NCBI GenBank assembly: GCA_023405135.1
Contig: JAEXYZ010000123.1
Span: 1 to 37,435, forward strand
From: Bacillota bacterium
Lineage (GTDB): Bacteria > Bacillota > Bacilli > Bacillales_A > Planococcaceae
DNA: 37,435 nucleotides
Direction: 5' to 3'
The notes beneath the pieces are model-generated. The model searched no databases. It had not been told where the DNA came from and was given only the letters and a program-made list of their open reading frames with translations. A program made the position numbers and the translations under genes. Shown in pieces: positions 1-8,271 of this stretch; position 1 is the stretch's first letter, and every line of letters starts with the position of its first letter.

Positions 1-50
1 AGCTCAACTACAGTTTGTTTGAATTCTTGATTATATTTTTTTTGACTCAT
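1..50 (-). CDS. IS3-type transposase OrfA, N-terminal fragment
   Basis: Read on the minus strand from ATG at 50, the 16 visible codons give MSQKKYNQEFKQTVVEL-like sequence, the usual start of the helix-turn-helix OrfA of IS3-family elements. A GAAAGG ribosome binding site lies about 11 bases upstream (near 66-71). The gene runs out of the window, so it is unknown whether the element is intact. Confidence 0.6.
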   Translation of the reverse strand, partial: MSQKKYNQEFKQTVVE

Positions 51-118
51 AATACGGACACGACCTTTCATTAGTTCAATTTTAATGACTTAACCAAGTT
101 GTGTCCATACATCTATAC
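1..118 (-). mobile_element. Edge of an IS3-family insertion sequence (partial)
   Basis: The window opens inside an insertion sequence whose transposase reads leftwards off the edge. Between its start codon and about position 118 there is a short non-coding end containing two related GTGTCC-type blocks, at about 55-62 (reverse strand) and 110-116, as expected for an IS terminus. To the right, the reading frame of a protease gene tail begins, so the boundary is probably near 108-118. The exact terminal inverted repeat cannot be set because the other end lies outside the window. Confidence 0.5.
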
Positions 119-187
119 TACAATCAAGATTTAGGTGAAGAAGGAAAAGATGACGTTTATGGTGAGGGGCTTATATCAATAAAATAA
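113..187 (+). pseudogene. 3' remnant of a subtilisin-like serine protease
   Basis: One frame from about 113 to the TAA at 185-187 reads LYYNQDLGEEGKDDVYGEG then LISIK. The pattern DLG-x-x-G-x-D-x-x-YG-x-G-L is what I expect at the C-terminal end of an S8 (subtilase) catalytic domain. Only ~24 codons remain, directly beside the IS edge, so the simplest reading is that the element (or a deletion next to it) removed the rest. The identification rests on a short motif. Confidence 0.4.
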
Positions 188-206
188 TCAAAAAGGGGTT
201 TGAATT

Positions 207-986
207 ATGAAATTTCCAATTAAGAAAATTGTAAGCATAATATTATGTTTTACCTTATTATTTACTTTTACATTCCAAAGTTCATCATTTGCAAATAGCA
301 ATGAAAATGATGAAGTTAAAGTATTAGTTAATAACGATAAAAAACTTCAACTTAAATTAGAGTATGAAGGCATTAAAGGTATTCTAAAGTGGGATAAAGA
401 AACAAATGAATTTTCATTAAATACAAATGAAAAATCTATGAAAACAAATAAAGAAAACAAAGACTATAAGATTCAAATTGACACTTTAACAAACGAAGAA
501 ATTATTGCGACATTTACAGATGTTGAAACTAATGAGACATATAATCTTAATACAAATGAAGTTCAAGCAGCTTTTACATTTTTAGCACCACTTGTATTGG
601 TAATTGGCGAAAATTTATTAGCTCATTTAATAGCTGCAGGTCTTGCTTTAACAATAGCAAGTGTGATTTTTGTTCCATATGCAGAGGTTTCAGATAAAAT
701 TAGAAATGATAAGTATGATCATTATGCTGCTTATTTAGATACTAGCAAAGGTGTATTTATTGGAAACCCTATTTCACTAGAAGTTGCAACAGAGAGACTT
801 AGAGGAACAAATGTCAAGGAAAATAATGTATGGTCAAAAACATCAGCTTTAGCAAAAAAAGTAGCATTAGAAGCAGGTGGTGGACGCACTCCAGTTATAG
901 ATACGGCTCATGGTTCATACCCTAAATTTTTACCCCATTACCACACATGGAACCGTTCAGGTGGACATTCATTTTATTATTATTAA
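207..986 (+). CDS. Secreted protein resembling the SAR2788-family putative toxins
   Basis: 259 residues. An N-terminal Sec signal peptide (KK, then a hydrophobic run, ending near SSSFANS at ~27-31) is followed by a charged, Asn/Lys-rich region to ~115. A hydrophobic segment at ~122-157 could insert in or cross a membrane. The C-terminal domain ends in a His/aromatic-rich tail, HYHTWNRSGGHSFYYY. That tail and the overall build recall the SAR2788-family putative toxins of Firmicutes; this is from memory, not a search. AAAAAGGGG stands 7-8 bases before ATG. The coding strand is richer in Asn and Lys codons than the window's core genes, which suits an accessory region. A role as a secreted or surface antibacterial toxin is inference. 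Confidence 0.5.
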   Translation: MKFPIKKIVSIILCFTLLFTFTFQSSSFANSNENDEVKVLVNNDKKLQLKLEYEGIKGILKWDKETNEFSLNTNEKSMKTNKENKDYKIQIDTLTNEEIIATFTDVETNETYNLNTNEVQAAFTFLAPLVLVIGENLLAHLIAAGLALTIASVIFVPYAEVSDKIRNDKYDHYAAYLDTSKGVFIGNPISLEVATERLRGTNVKENNVWSKTSALAKKVALEAGGGRTPVIDTAHGSYPKFLPHYHTWNRSGGHSFYYY

Positions 987-1013
987 TAGATAAAATTGAA
1001 TAAAGATTATTTT

Positions 1014-1066
1014 AGAGAGGTGAGATTGTAATTACTTTAGTATTAAATTACAGTCTCTCTTTTTTA
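1014..1066 (+). terminator. Rho-independent terminator after the secreted protein gene
   Basis: TGTAATT (1027-1033) pairs with AATTACA (1046-1052). Outside this, AGAGAGGTGAGA can partly pair with GTCTCTCT, which runs into a T-rich tract at 1060-1066. Confidence 0.65.
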
Positions 1067-1158
1067 AGTTGAGATAAAATGAATGACCAATTTCGTTATT
1101 TGGATTAAAATTTTGATTTAATAAAAGTCAATTCAAAATAGGAGATGAAAATTTTATC

Positions 1159-1713
1159 ATGCAATATGGAATAGAAAATCTAAATGTAGAATTAGCTCAA
1201 AAAGAATATGAGAAATTAAACATGCCTAATAAATTTGATTTGGAACAAATCGATTATATTTTGAAATCAAAATATGAAGCTGAAGAACTAGATCCTGCTA
1301 TATTTCCCGAATTAAATAACGATCCATTTTTTGATAGTTCTTTCTTAACAAAATGTTACGTAATCCTAAATCCTATTATTTTAGATAACTTATTTACTCA
1401 AGAGGAGAAAAATGAACATACTGAGTATGAAAAAAAGTACGGTAAATTTAATTCTAAAGTTATTCATTCAGATCCAATAAGTAGAATTCATGCTATGAGT
1501 AGCGGTAAAGCATTATATATTATTTTCCAAAGTAATGATAACAAGTATATGAGAGATTTTGTTTCATGCCAAGGACCTAGCGAAAAAATGATAAGTGAAC
1601 TAAGTGTACTTAAGGGAATATCTCTATCTGAATGTACTCCTGATAATATAAATTATAAGGTTTATCTCCTTAACCTTATAAATGCAGGCTACATAAAATT
1701 AAATGAAATTTGA
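1159..1713 (+). CDS. Hypothetical protein, 184 aa, downstream of the putative toxin
   Basis: I do not recognise this protein. It is soluble, acidic, has no signal peptide and has no obvious catalytic motif. Aromatic and Asn-rich stretches (for example FPELNNDPFFDSSFLTKCY at ~49-67) are conspicuous. GGAGATG at 1141-1147 lies 11 bases before the ATG. It follows the SAR2788-like gene in the same direction but beyond a terminator. A cytoplasmic immunity protein for that toxin is a positional guess only. Confidence 0.5.
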   Translation: MQYGIENLNVELAQKEYEKLNMPNKFDLEQIDYILKSKYEAEELDPAIFPELNNDPFFDSSFLTKCYVILNPIILDNLFTQEEKNEHTEYEKKYGKFNSKVIHSDPISRIHAMSSGKALYIIFQSNDNKYMRDFVSCQGPSEKMISELSVLKGISLSECTPDNINYKVYLLNLINAGYIKLNEI

Positions 1714-2049
1714 ATCCAAAAATCTCCCTAGTGAATTTGATGAAGGAAAAATTTAAAAGGAATGTTATGGGGTTTTTAAACTTTTAAGAAGTTCGGCTAT
1801 TCATTCTAAAGGATTCAATCTCTGTCTCAAATTAGAACATTATTGTTGAATAAAATTTTTTGAGAAACTAACTAATTTACAGATGAGATATAAAGGCTTG
1901 ATCCTTATTAGTTATTAGTGTTGTTAGATATACCTGGATAGTTTAGTTACTAGCATGTATTTTTTAAATTAATATTACAATTATTATTAGTAGATCTCTA
2001 TAAAACATCAATATATTAGTTTCGTTAGAGATGATAAGTCTCAAATTAA
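1714..2049. other. AT-rich gap without a recognisable gene
   Basis: About 336 bases of very AT-rich sequence with no open frame of note and no RNA gene that I can recognise. It probably represents eroded coding sequence between two accessory genes. Confidence 0.4.
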
Positions 2050-2397
2050 TTGGGGAGTGAATTAATTTTTGACGTGGAAAATAAATTAAGATTCACTCTT
2101 AGAAATTATTTTTTAAATTTCTATTTAATTTGCAAAGAGAAATTAGGAAAAGAAAATGTAGGATCAAATTGGGCTGATTATCTAGAATATGGTACAGCTA
2201 ATCCTAAAATAATAGAAATGCAGTTATTTGAAATTGATAGAAAACTAGCAAAATATCTTATGGATAATTATGAAGGTACTTTAAACTTTGAAAAAGATGT
2301 ACTCGATAGTATAAATAAAGCTAAATTATTATTGATAGCCAAAGGGGATAAAAATCTAGATTTAAAAGAGTTAAACAAACTCTTAGAAAAATTCTAA
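2050..2397 (+). pseudogene. Small ORF, probably the 3' fragment of a larger gene
   Basis: Open for 115 codons from a TTG at 2050, but no convincing ribosome binding site serves any start. GGGGAG at 2052-2057 is inside the frame and ~16 bases before a GTG at 2074. The segment SNWADYLEYGTANPKIIEMQ at ~52-71 resembles, from memory, a motif near the C-terminus of some DEAD/DEAH-box helicases. A frame with no good start, next to a non-coding gap, fits a truncated 3' end. The remainder is helical and lysine-rich. Identification is weak. Confidence 0.35.
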
Positions 2398-2494
2398 CCC
2401 TCGGAGATAGTCAAAGTTCCCTTTTTATTAAGTGAGCTTTTTTTATACCCAAAAAGTTTTGGGTGAAATTCGCACAACCTAGAAAGATACCAGA

Positions 2495-3106
2495 TTAACT
2501 AATTTCACCCAAGCTATTGACAGGATACAACATTATGCGGCCACAGTTCAGTTGCGCATTAAAACGGGTAGTGAGTGCGCGGGTAGCATTTAAACCGATA
2601 TACCAATCTGCTTCTGATCGAGCAACAGCGGAAGCATATAAGTTTTCATATGCTTTCCCTGGTTTTAAATTTTTGAAGCCATCTTTAATCGCTTTGTCGG
2701 TAACAGATGAAATCCATAAACGTTTAATCGGTTTCTTTACTTTTGCTTTTTCAATGATCCAACGGGCAACTAATTCACCCTCACGACCAGCATCCGTTGC
2801 AATAATAATATCCGATACGTCGTTGCGTAATAATTGTGATTTTACTGCATTAAATTGTTTGCCGGATTGCTTAATAACCGTTAATTTTAAACGGTCTGGC
2901 AGCATCGGCAAATCCTCTAAATTCCACGTTTTATATTTCACATCGTAGCTTTCGGGATCGGCTAATGTAACTAAATGCCCCAAAGCCCAAGTAACAATAT
3001 ATTGATCACCTTCAAGATAACCGTTGCCTTTTTTACTGCATTTTAATACTCTAGCGATATCACGCGCTACAGATGGTTTTTCAGCTAGCACTAAGCTTTT
3101 TGCCAT
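2495..3106 (-). pseudogene. topB: DNA topoisomerase III, truncated to the N-terminal ~190 residues
   Basis: Topoisomerase III (type IA) relaxes and decatenates DNA. The frame starts at ATG 3106 (MAKSLVLAEKPSVARDIA), the classic Toprim start with the Lys/Glu of AEKPS. AAGGA stands 8 bases upstream; an ATG three codons earlier lies too close to that site. The acidic Toprim motif DAGREGELVARW follows at ~100. Homology continues to LTTRFNAQLNCGR, where the family normally goes on VQTPTL. Here the frame turns into 13 unrelated residues and stops. The family is ~700 residues long and the active-site Tyr and domains II-IV are missing, so this is a dead fragment that retains its start and ribosome binding site. 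The breakpoint is near 2530-2540. Confidence 0.85.
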
Positions 3107-3338
3107 GATAAACATCCTTTCTAATTTCCATACGATTATAGCATATGCTCCTTGCAGTTTCAGTTAGGGGGGAATTTATTCATATAGAAAAAAGGTTTTA
3201 AAAATTCAATTTGAGTTATTTAAGCTGATTCGGGAATACTTTTTAAAAGAAAATATAAATTAAAAATTTCCATAACCTTCTATTATAAAGGTGAATTATT
3301 ATGTAAACATCAAAATTATGAACATTTTATTAACCAAT

Positions 3339-3377
3339 TGTAAAGGAATTGTAAATGTTATATTTCAAATTCGTAAA
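3339..3377 (+). promoter_or_regulatory. Pho-box-like direct repeats upstream of the phosphate cotransporter
   Basis: TGTAAA at 3339-3344 and 3350-3355 are separated by exactly five bases (GGAAT). CGTAAA at 3372-3377 lies two further 11-bp steps along. Read on the other strand these are TTTACA repeats on an 11-bp period, the arrangement bound by PhoP in Bacillus (TTHACA, five-base gaps). The third position of the series (3361) does not match. The site is ~95 bases upstream of the phosphate transporter start. Confidence 0.5.
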
Positions 3378-3448
3378 AACATTTACATTGCTGCGTAAAT
3401 TATAAATAATAGGTGTCGAAACAATCGAAAGGGTGAAAATATAAAAAA

Positions 3449-5089
3449 ATGGATTGGCAGACGATGATTTTCCAGTTCCTGGGCGGTTTAGGTTTATTTT
3501 TATTTGCAATTAAGTTTATGGGAGACGGTCTGCAAAAAGCAGCAGGAGATCGGCTTCGAGAAATATTAGATAGATTTACAACAAATCCTTTAATGGGCGT
3601 TTTAGTTGGGATTGTTGTTACCGTATTAATTCAGTCTAGTTCAGGGACAACGGTAATTACTGTTGGACTTGTTAGTGCAGGATTTATGACATTGCGTCAG
3701 GCAATTGGCGTTATTATGGGTGCCAATATTGGTACGACGGTTACTGCATTTATTATCGGTTTTGATGTCGGGGCTTATTCATACCCAATTATGGCACTTG
3801 GTGCTGTCCTTTTATTCTTCTTTAAAAAGAATACAATTCAGAATATCGGACAAATTTTATTCGGTTTTGCAGGTTTATTTATCGGGTTAGAAATGATGGG
3901 GGATGGCATGAAGCCCCTGCGAGACTGGGATGCATTTATTGATTTAACAGTTAACTTTAGTGACCATCCTATCTTAGGGGTTATTGCAGGAACATTGTTT
4001 ACAGTAGTTGTACAATCATCCTCTGCAACAGTAGGTATTTTACAAGGACTATATTCGGAAGGGCTAATTCCTTTAGGTGGAGCTCTACCAGTTCTATTTG
4101 GTGACAATATAGGAACAACGATTACAGCTGTACTAGCTTCTTTAGGCGCTTCTATTACAGCTCGTCGTGCAGCGGCTTCACACGTATTATTTAACATCAT
4201 TGGATCAATTATATTCTTATTGATACTGCCATTATTCACTAATTATGTTGAGTGGATTTCAGGTGTACTAAATCTTGAAGAGAAAATGCAAATTGCTTTT
4301 GCTCATGGTACGTTTAATGTAATTAATACAATCATTCAGCTACCGTTCGTAGGTGTTTTAGCATATATTGTGACTAAAATTGTCCCTGGTGAGGACGAAT
4401 CGATTGAGTATGCACCGAAGCACTTAGACTTATCGCTAATTGAGCAATCCCCATCTATTGCATTGGGACAAGCAAAACAGGAAGTAGTAAGAATGGGTGA
4501 ATTTGCAGTAAAAGGCCTTCAAGAATCGATGGATTTCTTATTTACTGGTGACAAGAAGCATGTAACAATGACAGTACAATTAGAGGATGCGATTAATAAT
4601 TTAGATCGAGTAACGACAGATTATTTAGTAGAGCTATCAAAAGAATCACTTTCTGAAACAGATTCTAAATTGCATCACTCGCTATTCCAAAATATTCGTG
4701 ATATTGAGCGGGTAGGGGATCATTTCGAAAACCTTGTCGAATTAATTCAATCTAAAGAAATGAATCGTGTTAAATTCAGCGAAGAAGCATATGAAGAGCT
4801 AAAGGAAATGTACGAATTCGTTTTAGATACAGTAAGCCTATCAGTGCTTGCTTTAGATAAACAAAGCAAAGAATTTGCAAGAGAAGTTATTAGCAAGGAA
4901 GATCGAATTGATGAGTTGGAACGTGTATTGCGCAAACGCCATATTTATCGCTTAAATAATGGAGAATGTTCAGGCTCGGCAGGCATTATTTACGCTGATA
5001 TTATAAGTAACTTAGAGCGTATCGGTGATCATGCAGTAAATATTGCTGAGACAATATTAGAAGAAAATCATCCGTTTGGAGCAATTTAA
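3449..5089 (+). CDS. Na+/phosphate cotransporter family protein with PhoU-like C-terminal domain
   Basis: 546 residues. The N-terminal half is a multi-span membrane protein carrying two inverted Na/Pi-cotransporter repeats, each with the signature QSSS: QSSSGTTVITVGLV at ~62 and QSSSATVGILQGL at ~190. GANIGTTVTAF and GDNIGTTITAV follow the two copies. After ~335 the protein is soluble and helical, with PhoU-like repeats (ENxxRDIERVGDHFENLVELI at ~412 and ISNLERIGDHAVNIAE at ~520). It takes up phosphate with sodium in the cytoplasmic membrane; the PhoU part is thought to be regulatory. GAAAGGGTG lies 13 bases before the ATG, slightly long. The upstream Pho-like repeats suggest induction by phosphate limitation. 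The gene is monocistronic and ends at a strong terminator. Confidence 0.93.
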   Translation: MDWQTMIFQFLGGLGLFLFAIKFMGDGLQKAAGDRLREILDRFTTNPLMGVLVGIVVTVLIQSSSGTTVITVGLVSAGFMTLRQAIGVIMGANIGTTVTAFIIGFDVGAYSYPIMALGAVLLFFFKKNTIQNIGQILFGFAGLFIGLEMMGDGMKPLRDWDAFIDLTVNFSDHPILGVIAGTLFTVVVQSSSATVGILQGLYSEGLIPLGGALPVLFGDNIGTTITAVLASLGASITARRAAASHVLFNIIGSIIFLLILPLFTNYVEWISGVLNLEEKMQIAFAHGTFNVINTIIQLPFVGVLAYIVTKIVPGEDESIEYAPKHLDLSLIEQSPSIALGQAKQEVVRMGEFAVKGLQESMDFLFTGDKKHVTMTVQLEDAINNLDRVTTDYLVELSKESLSETDSKLHHSLFQNIRDIERVGDHFENLVELIQSKEMNRVKFSEEAYEELKEMYEFVLDTVSLSVLALDKQSKEFAREVISKEDRIDELERVLRKRHIYRLNNGECSGSAGIIYADIISNLERIGDHAVNIAETILEENHPFGAI

Positions 5090-5094
5090 TTAAA

Positions 5095-5130
5095 GGCTGT
5101 GCGAAGATTATTTCTTTGCACAGCTTTTTA
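5095..5130 (+). terminator. Rho-independent terminator
   Basis: GCTGTGC (5096-5102) pairs with GCACAGC (5118-5124), with inner AAG/CTT pairs, followed by TTTTT at 5125-5129. Confidence 0.85.
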
Positions 5131-5257
5131 ATCTTCCGTATAAATAATGTGTTGCTTTTTTTCGTTATTTAAATCAAAATATTTGTAAATTTAGTTTAAG
5201 AAAATTACTATATTATGTAAAATAAATGAAAATTTATGTTAAAAAAAGGTGATGGGG

Positions 5258-5767
5258 ATGAGAATTGCGAGTCTTTTAAATGAAGGCAACATTAATATGG
5301 ATGAGCGCAAACGTATAATGCAGCGCAAAGAAATGAATGATGCCTATAAAAAGAATGCCAGTTACACTCAAAAGAATACTAGCGCAATGCTAGAAATTCT
5401 TGAGAATCTAATTACCGGTAAAACAGAAAAAGAACTCTTCGAAAATGATAATGTTACTTTAAATAAAGATTTGGAAAGTGTCCAAGAAGATACAATTGAA
5501 AATTATTTATCACCTGTCAAAAATGAGGTTGCCAGTAGCGGAGATGATGGCTTTGCATCATTTTCAGACGATCAATTCGAATTCGTAATCCCTGAACGTT
5601 TTATGCAAAGCTTCAATCGAAATTTTGAGCGAGTGGGAGGAGAGCAGTTAGAAAATATAATATTTGAAAGAACTTACAACAAGGCCGTTTCAACATACAC
5701 TTATCATATGCAACTAGCACAGAACGGATATAACATTGATCAACCACAATATTTTTTAACTGCATAA
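5258..5767 (+). CDS. Hypothetical cytoplasmic protein, ~169 aa
   Basis: I chose ATG 5258 (MRIASLLNEG) because AAAGGTGATGGGG stands immediately upstream; GTG 5249 and ATG 5252 are in frame but overlap that site. No membrane segment. The N-terminal 60 residues are charged and probably helical, the middle is acidic and loose, and the C-terminal ~30 residues (ERTYNKAVSTYTYHMQLAQN) form a compact conserved-looking block. I do not recognise the family. It stands alone between the phosphate transporter and the TRAP remnant. Confidence 0.6.
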   Translation: MRIASLLNEGNINMDERKRIMQRKEMNDAYKKNASYTQKNTSAMLEILENLITGKTEKELFENDNVTLNKDLESVQEDTIENYLSPVKNEVASSGDDGFASFSDDQFEFVIPERFMQSFNRNFERVGGEQLENIIFERTYNKAVSTYTYHMQLAQNGYNIDQPQYFLTA

Positions 5768-5850
5768 AAAGGTAAGAAGTAGGGGGCGTCTATAAGGGTT
5801 AAGATGTTCCCTTTTTTTCGAGAAAGGTAAGGGTCAAACGGTTGCAATTA

Positions 5851-5953
5851 ATCTGTATCGAAAGCGGACGTCAGGTACAATAATCTGTACCGAAAGCGAA
5901 GCGTCAGGTACAAAAATCTGTACCGAAAGCGAAGCGTCAGGTACAAAAATCTG
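5851..5953. repeat. Three tandem ~33-bp repeats with palindromic ends
   Basis: Copies begin at 5851, 5883 and 5916, and a fourth begins at 5949 but dies after ATCTG. Copies two and three are identical (33 bp); the first is 32 bp with a few changes. Each contains GTACCGAAAGCG and then GCGTCAGGTAC, so GTACC/GGTAC can pair inside a unit. No protein of interest crosses them. Function unknown. Confidence 0.8.
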
Positions 5954-5980
5954 ATAGTAAAGCTTTTCTTCACTGTTCCT

Positions 5981-6020
5981 AAAAATAGTAGCACAAACCA
6001 TAACTGTGGTTTGTACTACT
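5981..6020 (-). terminator. Terminator of the TRAP operon
   Basis: On the minus strand AGTAGTACAAACCA (6020-6007) pairs with TGGTTTGTGCTACT (6000-5987), with one mismatch-type pair, then ATTTTT (5986-5981). It lies just after the dctM stop codon. Confidence 0.8.
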
Positions 6021-6044
6021 AATATTAGTGTTTTATATTTCCTC

Positions 6045-7313
6045 CTAGAGACTTGGCAACCATAATGACAATGAAGGGACATAAGTTAAAATTAATAAAA
6101 CAATGATTGAAATAATTAAGAACGGCCACAATGCTTTTACAAGTGAGCCAATTGAAACCTTCGTTATAGATGATGCTACAAATAAACCAGATCCAACAGG
6201 TGGTGTTAAGATACCAATCGTTAAGTTAATACAAATAATTATACCGAAATGGATCGGATTAATGTCATATGTAGGTAATAATGGCATAAAGATTGGTACT
6301 AAAATAACCAATGCTGCAATGCCATCCATAAACATACCTACTATTAATAAGAAGATATTTACTAATAATAAGAAAACAATTGGGCTGTCAGATAATTCTA
6401 CCATCCATGCAGCAATGTGTTGAGGTACTTGTTCAAAAGATAGCATCCAGCCAAAAATATTAGCCATTGAAATTAAAATCGTAATGACTGAAGTTGTAAT
6501 TACTGTTGAAGCTAAAATTTTAGGTAATTCCGAAATTTCCAACTCACGATATATAAATAGTCCAACTATTAGTGCAACTACACTAGCAATTGCCGCAGAT
6601 TCTGTTGCAGTGAATATACCAGATAAAATACCAACAATAATAATCACTGGAACAAGAAGAGCAGGGATTACTTTACCAATAGAGCTAATCATTTCATTAA
6701 ATGTTGCGCGTTCTTGCTTAGGCCATTGTTGTTTCATTCCTATAAAGGCAATGATAATCATGAAAGATAGGCCAAGTAATATGCCGGGAATAACACCAGC
6801 CATGAACATTTCGCCAATTGAAGCACCTGAACTTACCCCGTAAATGATAAACATCATACTTGGAGGTATAATCGGTCCTAATAGTCCAGCGGCAACAGTA
6901 ATAGCAGTGCTAAATTCTTTAGTGTATCCTGATTTCTCCATTTCAGGCACCATTGTTCTACTCATCATGGCAATTTGTGCTGTAGCCGAGCCAATAATCG
7001 CTGCTAACATCATGTTCGCGATAACGTTAACGTACGCTAATCCACCAAGATAATGCCCAAAAAACTTCTTTGCTACATTTACAAGACGTTTTGTAATACC
7101 ACCTGAGTTCATTAATTCTCCAGCAAGCATGAATAATGGAATTGCCAATAAACCGTAGTTTTCCATACCAGAATATAACCGTTGTGGAACAGTTAATAAA
7201 AGGCCGAAATTGTCAGTGGCAAATATATAAATAACTGTTGTTATTCCGAGTACATAGGCGATTGGAACACCTAACAATAAAAGTACTACAAACCCAATTA
7301 ACGCAATTGTCAT
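6045..7313 (-). CDS. dctM: TRAP transporter large permease subunit (DctM)
   Basis: 422 residues, about twelve hydrophobic spans, full length for a DctM. Recognisable family segments are GIPLFMLAGE-like LLAIPLFMLAGELMNSGGI (~54-73), GLLGPIIPPSMMFIIYGV (~143-160) and the late ILTPPVGSGLFVASSI (~375-390). It is the main membrane channel of a tripartite ATP-independent periplasmic-type transporter, driving uptake of an organic acid with an ion gradient. GGAGGAGTCC precedes the ATG, which overlaps the dctQ stop as ATGA. Both partner genes upstream are damaged and no promoter is evident, so the gene is probably no longer used. The substrate cannot be told. Confidence 0.9.
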   Translation of the reverse strand: MTIALIGFVVLLLLGVPIAYVLGITTVIYIFATDNFGLLLTVPQRLYSGMENYGLLAIPLFMLAGELMNSGGITKRLVNVAKKFFGHYLGGLAYVNVIANMMLAAIIGSATAQIAMMSRTMVPEMEKSGYTKEFSTAITVAAGLLGPIIPPSMMFIIYGVSSGASIGEMFMAGVIPGILLGLSFMIIIAFIGMKQQWPKQERATFNEMISSIGKVIPALLVPVIIIVGILSGIFTATESAAIASVVALIVGLFIYRELEISELPKILASTVITTSVITILISMANIFGWMLSFEQVPQHIAAWMVELSDSPIVFLLLVNIFLLIVGMFMDGIAALVILVPIFMPLLPTYDINPIHFGIIICINLTIGILTPPVGSGLFVASSITKVSIGSLVKALWPFLIISIIVLLILTYVPSLSLWLPSL

Positions 7314-7803
7314 TGATAGGACTCCTCCTTTTCGCCATCTGTGAATATTAGGATAATGTTTGCAATTACATGAATTACCGAAAATACAAAACTAATTGGG
7401 ATACTTAAGTAAAAATATATTTTTGGCATATTCATCGCTGTTGATGTTTGCACCATTATATTTGGCATACTAATCCAATCGATTGCTAAATATAAAATAT
7501 AAGCAACAAATGCTAATAGAATGACATTACTTAAAGCATTTAAATATTTATTAAATTTCTTCGGCATTAAATCTGTTAAAAGAGTAATAGAAGGAGAAGC
7601 GTTTTCCTTTAAAGCCATACTTCCTCCTATAAATGTAATCCAGATTAAACAAAAAATAGCTAATTCATCTGACCAAAACAGGGGAGATATATATCGGAAT
7701 AACACACCACCTGCCAATGAAATAAGTAATCCTAAGGCTAAAATAATGGCTAATATTTTTTCAATACCGATACAATCTCATTTAATTTATTTATAATTTT
7801 CAA
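7310..7803 (-). pseudogene. dctQ: TRAP transporter small permease DctQ, frameshifted near the start
   Basis: The body (from LAGGVLFRYISPLFWSDELA) is a normal DctQ with four membrane spans, WSDE and the TFIGGSMALKE block, but it lacks its first ~30 residues. Those are present in another frame: TTG 7803, preceded by GAAGGTGA, gives LKIINKLNEIVSVLKK, then a TAG. The two frames would join as ...VLKK-ILAIILALGLLIS-LAGG if the A-tract at 7756-7761 (six T on the plus strand) had one more base. This is a one-base deletion in a homopolymer, a read error, or slippage. The rest of the operon is also broken, which favours real decay. Confidence 0.8.
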
Positions 7804-7851
7804 AAGATCACCTTCTGTCATTTTGGATAGTAAAACTAATGAGTCTTTTTA

Positions 7852-7908
7852 AGTGAAAGGGGACTTTTCTACTTATCTATTAGAAGATAAGTGAGAAAGT
7901 CCCTTCAC
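7852..7908 (-). terminator. Long hairpin between dctP remnant and dctQ
   Basis: GGGACTTTTCTACTTATCT (7860-7878) pairs with AGATAAGTGAGAAAGTCCC (7885-7903) with two mismatched positions, and flanking GTGAA/TTCAC extends the stem. No clean T-tract follows. In TRAP and ABC operons such hairpins after the binding-protein gene act as partial terminators or mRNA stabilisers that favour the first gene; that is inference here. Confidence 0.6.
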
Positions 7909-7946
7909 AATATATTAATCGACTTACATGATGCTTTTATAGTTAT

Positions 7947-8162
7947 TTACTTTCAGCTGCTTCGATAAATGATTTAATTATATCTGATTTGGCAGAAAAC
8001 TCAGCGCGGACTTCATCTGAAACTGCTTGGAATTGAGTTTTATCAACTTCTTCTAATACTTCTACACCAGCTGCTTTTAATGTTTCTAAGTTTGAAGCTT
8101 CACGCGTAATTGCTTCTTGTACACCCCAATCAACAGCAAAATAGACGATAATCCCGTCAAAT
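7947..8162 (-). pseudogene. dctP: TRAP solute-binding protein DctP, 3' fragment only
   Basis: The minus strand is open from about 8162 to TAA at 7949-7947 and reads ...VYFAVDWGVQEAITREASNL through VSDEVRAEFSAKSDIIKSF and ends EAAESK. This is the helical C-terminal end of a DctP-type extracytoplasmic binding protein (~70 of ~340 residues). Position and orientation before dctQ-dctM fit the usual P-Q-M order. The 5' part, with start codon, signal peptide and promoter, has been deleted. The near repeat ATAATCCCG at 8150 and 8170 marks the junction region. Confidence 0.7.
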
Positions 8163-8271
8163 TCAGCAATAATCCCGCCAAAGTGTTTACAAAGTTAAAA
8201 TTTACAATAAAACGCTACAAATTTGATATGATTAAGTATAGAATTTTACTAGTATGGGAGTAGTGTTGTAG

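Noticed and set aside
2447..2464. Hairpin ACCCAAAA-AG-TTTTGGGT as a terminator
   Set aside because: The stem is perfect but neither strand has a following T-tract, and no live gene ends there in a suitable orientation.
5834..6082. 82-codon minus-strand frame over the tandem repeats
   Set aside because: It is made of repeat sequence (the same seven residues twice) and overlaps the dctM end and its terminator.
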